A stretch of DNA of 10,870 nucleotides from DATFYI01 sp035315125 (lineage in GTDB: Bacteria; Chloroflexota; Anaerolineae; Anaerolineales; Anaerolineaceae), in assembly GCA_035315125.1 (NCBI GenBank), contig DATFYI010000131.1, positions 1-10,870 of the forward strand, read 5' to 3'. Made by a program: the position numbers and the translations under genes. Shown one piece after another: positions 7,023 through 10,870 of this stretch. The notes under the pieces are model-generated. The model was not told the origin of the DNA and made no database searches. It saw only the letters and a program-made list of their open reading frames with translations. Within the stretch, counting starts at the first letter, position 1, and each line of letters opens with the position of its first letter.

Positions 7023-7086
7023 GTTGGGTTTCGGGGATTATGGAATTTGACCGTTGCCGTCAACCTTGCCCCTCAACCCACTCTAC
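7023..7086 (-). repeat. Array copy 4: lone left half-unit
   Basis: Only one 64-nt half is present, oriented with its GTAG head on the minus strand at 7086. Its head arm carries two changes (at 7081 and 7082) relative to the other copies, so it lacks both a partner and a perfect consensus. It stops exactly where the T-tract side of the groEL terminator begins. Confidence 0.8.
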
Positions 7087-7095
7087 AAAATAAAA

Positions 7096-7124
7096 AACCT
7101 TGGCAGGATTTCCCTGTCAAGGTT
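7096..7124. terminator. Bidirectional rho-independent terminator of groESL and possibly sdhCDAB
   Basis: Arms 7096-7107 and 7113-7124 form a 12-bp stem (one G-U in the plus-strand RNA, one C-A mismatch in the minus-strand RNA) around a 5-nt loop. For minus-strand transcription from groEL the stem is followed by an excellent U-tract (the A-rich 7087-7095). For plus-strand transcription TTTTGTT follows at 7123. The site lies 30 nt past the groEL stop. Confidence 0.88.
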
Positions 7125-7153
7125 TTGTTGTAATGCGTTTCTAAAATTAAGGC

Positions 7154-8785
7154 CTAGTATTCAGGCGGGGGCATGGGTGCCGGTTTTTCCTTTTCAGGAA
7201 CATCCGTCACCAGGGCTTCGGTGGTCAGGATCATGGCCGCAATCGAAGCCGCATTTTCCAAAGCGCCGCGGGTAACCTTGGCAGGATCGATAACGCCGCC
7301 CTTGACCATATCGATAAACTCATCGCGCAGAACATCATAACCAATCTGTTTGTTCTTCTGGCGCTTCTGAGCCTGGCGTACATTATCAACGATCACGGAG
7401 CCGTCTTTACCGGCGTTCTCTGCGATCTTGCGCATGGGGACTTCCAACGATTTGCGGACGATATTGACGCCAATTTGTTCGTCATCAGAGCCCATCTTCA
7501 GGTTTTCCAGGGAAGGGAGAGTGTTGATCAGGGCCACACCACCGCCCGGAACGATACCTTCCTCAACTGCGGCGCGGGTGGCTGAGAGTGCATCCTCAAC
7601 CCGGTGTTTCTTCTCTTTCAACTCGGTCTCGGTTGCAGCGCCAACACGGATGATGGCAACGCCGCCGGACAGTTTGGCCAGGCGTTCCTGCAGTTTCTCG
7701 CGGTCATAATCGCTGGTGGTTTTATCGATCTCGACCCGGATCTGCTCGATACGGCCTTTGATGGCCTTGGGATCACCCTTACCGCCTACGATGGTGGTAT
7801 TGTCTTTGTCGCTGGTGACCTTTTCGGTCTGGCCCAGATCGGCAATGGTGGTGGTTTCGAGCTTGCGTCCGGTCTCTTCAGAGATCAGTTGGGCGCCGGT
7901 CAGGGTAGCAATATCCTGCAGCATAGCCTTGCGGCGATCGCCAAAGCCAGGGGCCTTGACGGCCAACACGTTCAGCATACCGCGCAGTTTGTTCAACACC
8001 AGGGTCGCCAGGGCTTCGCCATCCACGTCCTCGCAGATGATGACCAGGTCGCGTTTGCCAACCTGCACCATTTTCTCCAGCAAAGGCACGATATCGGTCG
8101 CAGCAGAGATTTTCTTGTCGTAGATCAGGATGTAGGGTTCAGCGATGTTGGCTTCCATGTGCTCTGCATCGGTCACGAAATAGGCGGAGATGTAGCCACG
8201 ATCGAACTGCATACCCTCGACATATTCGGTCTCGAACTCAAGACCCTTGGATTCTTCAACGGTAATGACGCCATCTTTGCCGACTTTGTCCATGACCTCG
8301 GCGATCAAATTACCGATGGTGCGGTCCTGGGCCGAAATCGAGGCTACGTTGGCGATATCTTCTTTGGTGGTAATTTCAATGGCCTGTTTCTTGATGGCTT
8401 CGGCAACAGCCTTGGAGGCGGCTTCGATGCCATGTTTGAGCAGCATTGGATTGGCGCCGGCCGCCAGGGTCTTCAAACCTTCGGTCACAATGGCGTGGGC
8501 CAACACGGTCGAAGTGGTGGTGCCATCGCCGGCGATATCATTGGTCTTGGTGGCGGCTTCCTTGAGAAGCTGTGCACCCATATTTTCAAACGGATCTTCC
8601 AATTCAATTTCTTTTGCAACGGTAACGCCATCGTGCGTGATGGTCGGTGAGCCAAATTTGCGATCCAGGCCTACATTGCGGCCTTTAGGACCCAGGGTAG
8701 TGGCCACTGCCATCGCTACAACATCCACACCGGATTTTAAGCGGCGTCGTGCATCTTCACCAAAAACGAGCTGTTTTGCTCCCAT
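7154..8785 (-). CDS. groEL: Chaperonin GroEL (Hsp60)
   Basis: The 543-residue ATP-driven chaperonin forms double heptamer rings that fold cytosolic proteins with GroES. The N-terminal region has TTLGPKGRNV (29-38) and DGVTVAKEI; AGDGTTT carries the catalytic-site Asp87 at the same number as in E. coli, and VEEGIVPGGGVAL is the conserved late equatorial motif. Length is normal (E. coli 548). The C-terminus is Pro-rich (KPAPMPPPEY) and lacks the Gly-Gly-Met repeats found in the E. coli protein. AAGGAG lies 7 nt before the ATG. The 32-nt gap from groES and the single upstream promoter indicate a groESL operon, and the hairpin at 7096-7124 terminates it. Confidence 0.98.
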   Translation of the reverse strand: MGAKQLVFGEDARRRLKSGVDVVAMAVATTLGPKGRNVGLDRKFGSPTITHDGVTVAKEIELEDPFENMGAQLLKEAATKTNDIAGDGTTTSTVLAHAIVTEGLKTLAAGANPMLLKHGIEAASKAVAEAIKKQAIEITTKEDIANVASISAQDRTIGNLIAEVMDKVGKDGVITVEESKGLEFETEYVEGMQFDRGYISAYFVTDAEHMEANIAEPYILIYDKKISAATDIVPLLEKMVQVGKRDLVIICEDVDGEALATLVLNKLRGMLNVLAVKAPGFGDRRKAMLQDIATLTGAQLISEETGRKLETTTIADLGQTEKVTSDKDNTTIVGGKGDPKAIKGRIEQIRVEIDKTTSDYDREKLQERLAKLSGGVAIIRVGAATETELKEKKHRVEDALSATRAAVEEGIVPGGGVALINTLPSLENLKMGSDDEQIGVNIVRKSLEVPMRKIAENAGKDGSVIVDNVRQAQKRQKNKQIGYDVLRDEFIDMVKGGVIDPAKVTRGALENAASIAAMILTTEALVTDVPEKEKPAPMPPPEY

Positions 8786-8817
8786 ATGATTACTCCTTCT
8801 TCAAAGTTCTTGTGTTA

Positions 8818-9114
8818 TTAATTTTCTACGATTGCAAGCAGATCGCTTTCGCGCAAAATCAGTAGCTTTTTGCCGTCGATCTTGATCTCAGTGCCGCCAT
8901 ACTTGGCAAACAGCACGGTCTCGCCAACCGAGACATCCATCGGGACGCGCTTGCCATTCTCGTCACGATCGCCAGGGCCGACAGAAAGGACGGTGCCCTT
9001 CTGGGGCTTTTCTTTTGCAGTTTCGGGCAGAACGATGCCGCCAGGGGTAATTTCTTCCTGTTCGAGCGGTTCCACGACAACACGGCTGCCTAGGGGTTTC
9101 AGTTTCATTACCAT
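8818..9114 (-). CDS. groES: Co-chaperonin GroES (Hsp10)
   Basis: The 98-residue lid of the GroEL folding chamber is full length. Near the start, KPLGSRVVVEP (6-16) is the typical first strand. The mobile loop that binds GroEL carries the GGIVLP motif (25-30), and VGPG (45-48) and the C-terminal LLAIVEN are standard. The ATG at 9114 is chosen because AGGAGG lies 5 nt upstream. An in-frame ATG two codons later (9108) has poorer spacing but could also be used. It is the first gene of groESL, controlled by the CIRCE operator just upstream. Confidence 0.97.
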   Translation of the reverse strand: MVMKLKPLGSRVVVEPLEQEEITPGGIVLPETAKEKPQKGTVLSVGPGDRDENGKRVPMDVSVGETVLFAKYGGTEIKIDGKKLLILRESDLLAIVEN

Positions 9115-9157
9115 AAATTCCTCCTACTTTGGGATAAAAAAGTTTATTTCCAACAAT

Positions 9158-9184
9158 TTAGCACTCGTGATCTATGAGTGCTAA
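9158..9184. promoter_or_regulatory. CIRCE operator (HrcA binding site) of groESL
   Basis: TTAGCACTC (9158-9166), a 9-nt spacer and GAGTGCTAA (9176-9184) form an exact match to the CIRCE consensus. HrcA represses chaperone operons by binding this site and is released when GroEL is occupied by unfolded protein. It overlaps the predicted start of the groESL transcript, so a bound repressor would block initiation. No hrcA gene is in the window. Confidence 0.97.
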
Positions 9185-9194
9185 TACGTCTTGT

Positions 9195-9223
9195 ATGATA
9201 ACCGGATTTTTGAAAGAAGTCAA
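9195..9223 (-). promoter_or_regulatory. Sigma-70-type promoter of groESL
   Basis: On the minus strand TTGACT (9223-9218) and TATCAT (9200-9195) are separated by exactly 17 nt, each differing from consensus by one base. Transcription would start near 9188, directly at the edge of the CIRCE element. The leader before groES would be about 73 nt. Confidence 0.85.
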
Positions 9224-9327
9224 GAGCAAAATTGGAATTCATATATGATTCTGATAAAACTCCCCCAAAGTTGCTTCTTTCCAGATAAAAAGCCCCGAAT
9301 TATGCCATTTTGTTTGTAAAAAAGTGT

Positions 9328-10818
9328 TTATGGCGCTACCGCCGTAGCCGAAACAGGGGTGGCGGTCAGGTCATGGGTATAATCTTGAGTAGCCTGGTAA
9401 TTTTCGGTGGCCGTGGCGGTCGGGACGCCGGGCAGCGTTGTAGTTGTGGGGCTGGCTGTAATTAAAACGCCCGGGCTGGTGGTGAGATCGGTCGGCACGC
9501 TGCTGCAGATCTCTTCGCTGGGCTGGATAATTCCCATGATTGAGGCATCATTTGAAAAAGCGGCCTGCACCTGGTGTAAGATCGGCATGGCCTGGTTGCA
9601 ATAATCATCGGATGGCAGGTGCATGGCTGCCAACACAGAGCCGTAGGTGTAATAATAGACTACCGTATTTTCGGTCAGGGGCATGCCCAGGATGGTGATC
9701 TGCGGGTCGGTTTGCGAGTTGCAATTGCGCACTTCGCAGCTCTCCGCCGGCGTGCAGCCCTTTACGGCGCATTTCAAGGCCGGGATGGCGCCTTCGTAGT
9801 TGCGGGATTGGAAATAGATAATACCGATTTCGCCGTAGACTTCCGGCGTGTTGGGGTTCAACTGCAGCGCTTTACGCATGTTCAGGGCCGCTGCAAAAAA
9901 CTGGCCCTCTTGTGAATAGGTCTTGCTGATGGCGATAAAGGGGATGGGGTCTTTCATGTTGAGCTGCTCTTCGATGGTGGCTGCCTTTGTAAAATAGTTC
10001 AGGGCCTGGTCGAATTGCTGCAGCAGGCGGTAGGTGGCGCCAATGCGGATGTATAGAAAGGTCAGGTTGGGCGTGATGGCGGCCGCCTGCGAATATTCAT
10101 TGATACTGGCGTTGTAATCGCCTTCGTTTTCTTTGACGTAGGCGTTCACCCGGTGCACATCCATCAAATTGGAGTTCTGCTTGAGAGCCAGTTGAATTTT
10201 TTGCTCGGCCTGATCCCATTTTTGCTCGTCCACCATGATCTCAGCGTCATAGGCCAGCGCCAGGGTATTCTGGGGGTCCAGGAACAGGGCGCGCGAGGCT
10301 TCCTGTTCGCCTTGCGTCAACATGGCCGCGCTTTGATCGGGGTTAAGGATCGGGTTGGCGTTCCAATCCAGCACAAAGGCCAGCACAGCATGGGCGGTGC
10401 TGTCATTCGGCGCCAGCTTGACGGCCTGGTTGGCCGAATTCAGGGCGTCCTGTAAGCGTTTGCGTGAGTCTTCATCGGTTGTTAGCGAAGCCGAAGAATA
10501 AGTTTGAATGCGGGCCAGCTCCGACCATAATTGGGTGTTGGTCGGATCCTGTGCAACGGCCTTTTGATAGGCCTTAATGGCCGACTCCAGGTCGCCGGCC
10601 GTAAAATCGGTCTCGCCTTCCAGGGCATAGGAGGACGAAATGCGGGTCGGGATGGGTGTGGGCGCGAAAGGTGAGCGGATTGTTTTCTGCAGCACCACGC
10701 CGCGATACAAAAAGGCGCTGCCAACGATCAGCACCACCAGCAGCAAGCTACGGCCGGCGCTGCTGTGCGGCCTTTTTTTTCGAAAATTCGGATTTTTACC
10801 GGATAATGATAGATCCAT
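9328..10818 (-). CDS. Membrane-anchored tetratricopeptide repeat (TPR) protein of unknown function
   Basis: This 496-residue protein has a basic N-terminus (RKKRPHSSAGR, 13-23) followed by one hydrophobic segment (about 24-43) with no lipobox. The segment is probably a signal anchor that places the rest outside the cytoplasm. A short Pro/Thr linker leads to TPR-like helical repeats from about residue 65 to 350; clear ones are near 71-92 (FTAGDLESAIKAYQKAVAQDP), 257-283 and 328-350. Six Cys (350, 355, 361, 366, 407, 438) lie in the C-terminal half. The last 50 residues are Thr/Ser/Pro-rich. TPRs usually form protein-docking surfaces, so this is a scaffold or assembly protein by inference only. 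No strong Shine-Dalgarno precedes the ATG; the only other Met residues lie far inside. It is 213 nt upstream of groES on the same strand but groESL has its own promoter. Confidence 0.85.
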   Translation of the reverse strand: MDLSLSGKNPNFRKKRPHSSAGRSLLLVVLIVGSAFLYRGVVLQKTIRSPFAPTPIPTRISSSYALEGETDFTAGDLESAIKAYQKAVAQDPTNTQLWSELARIQTYSSASLTTDEDSRKRLQDALNSANQAVKLAPNDSTAHAVLAFVLDWNANPILNPDQSAAMLTQGEQEASRALFLDPQNTLALAYDAEIMVDEQKWDQAEQKIQLALKQNSNLMDVHRVNAYVKENEGDYNASINEYSQAAAITPNLTFLYIRIGATYRLLQQFDQALNYFTKAATIEEQLNMKDPIPFIAISKTYSQEGQFFAAALNMRKALQLNPNTPEVYGEIGIIYFQSRNYEGAIPALKCAVKGCTPAESCEVRNCNSQTDPQITILGMPLTENTVVYYYTYGSVLAAMHLPSDDYCNQAMPILHQVQAAFSNDASIMGIIQPSEEICSSVPTDLTTSPGVLITASPTTTTLPGVPTATATENYQATQDYTHDLTATPVSATAVAP

Positions 10819-10824
10819 TCTTTA

Positions 10825-10869
10825 TTATTTTGTGGGTGTGTTTTTCGTCGTCGTGTTCTTGGGCTGTGG
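10825..10869 (-). CDS. Possible 3' end of an upstream gene (low confidence)
   Basis: A minus-strand frame entering from the window edge ends in a double TAA, the first at 10827-10825, 6 nt before the TPR gene ATG. It encodes about 14 Pro/Thr/Lys-rich residues. Such close spacing, with no strong ribosome binding site for the next gene, would fit translational coupling. The other two frames are also open over these 50 bases, so this is only suggestive. Confidence 0.25.
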   Translation of the reverse strand, partial: PQPKNTTTKNTPTK

Positions 10870-10870
10870 C

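Larger units (their letters stand above)
6537..7086. repeat. Tandem array of paired REP-like palindromic units (BIME-like), three full and one half copy
   Basis: AGGAAC followed by the same sequence recurs at 6537, 6697, 6856 and 7015, a period of 160, 159 and 159 bp. Each full unit is an inverted pair of 64-65 nt half-units. Left halves lie at 6545-6609, 6705-6768, 6864-6927 and 7023-7086; right halves at 6622-6686, 6781-6844 and 6940-7003. Each half, read in its own direction, starts GTAGGTTGGGTTGAG, has a 38-39 nt middle with a conserved CGGTCA, and ends CGAAACCCAAC. A constant 12-nt centre separates the two halves, and an 18-19 nt linker containing CTAGGAAC joins successive units. No coding frame of interest is present. 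GTAG at the head of a palindrome is a known trait of REP elements mobilised by RAYT (REP-associated tyrosine) transposases; no such gene is in the window. Confidence 0.93.

Noticed and set aside
6537..7086. CRISPR array
   Set aside because: Units repeat at 159-160 bp with conserved sequence throughout and internal palindromes. There are no short direct repeats separated by unique spacers.
7604..8650. 348-residue open frame on the plus strand opposite groEL
   Set aside because: Antisense shadow of groEL with no recognisable family and no ribosome binding site.
9241..9327. Possible terminator after the TPR gene (a G-rich AACT/AGTT hairpin before TTTT)
   Set aside because: The stem is 4 bp; too weak to call.

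Overview
The window reads as chromosomal DNA from a Gram-positive-type or monoderm-like bacterium, most plausibly a member of the Chloroflexota (Anaerolineae-like). This is an inference from several traits: a sugar-binding lipoprotein with an Ala/Pro/Thr-rich linker, an anchored TPR protein with a Thr/Pro-rich tail, a membrane-anchored Ser/Thr kinase, and a groESL operon under a perfect CIRCE operator. No 16S rRNA or other decisive phylogenetic marker is present.

Layout, left to right. (1) 1-1019, minus strand: the N-terminal 339 residues of a PknB-type Ser/Thr protein kinase, cut by the window edge. It has a good Shine-Dalgarno site and a consensus -10 box. (2) 1020-1550: no intact gene. It contains a fragment of the C-terminal end of a molybdenum-hydroxylase (xanthine dehydrogenase/CO dehydrogenase-like) large subunit. 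(3) 1551-2729, minus strand: a ChvE/XylF-type sugar-binding lipoprotein with no transporter ATPase or permease beside it. (4) 2730-3129: an AT-rich divergent intergenic region with a likely extended -10 promoter for the next operon. (5) 3130-6538, plus strand: a complete sdhCDAB operon for succinate:quinone oxidoreductase (respiratory complex II, TCA cycle). (6) 6537-7086: a tandem array of about 160-bp units. Each unit is an inverted pair of 64-65 nt REP-like sequences, and the array ends in a lone half-unit. (7) 7096-7124: a hairpin terminator shared by the converging sdh and groESL transcripts. (8) 7154-9114, minus strand: groEL and groES, with a sigma-70-type promoter and CIRCE operator at 9158-9223. 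(9) 9328-10818, minus strand: a membrane-anchored TPR protein of unknown function.

Functionally, the sdh and groESL operons are housekeeping. Complex II links succinate oxidation to the quinone pool, and GroES/GroEL folds proteins under HrcA-type heat-shock control. The kinase, the solute-binding lipoprotein and the TPR protein point to sensing and surface functions but are not obviously linked to each other.

The part that ordinary gene annotation does not explain is the repeat array at 6537-7086. It looks like a BIME-type (paired REP) cluster between two converging operons. I see no new protein system in the window; the array and the molybdenum-hydroxylase remnant are the items most worth a second look.
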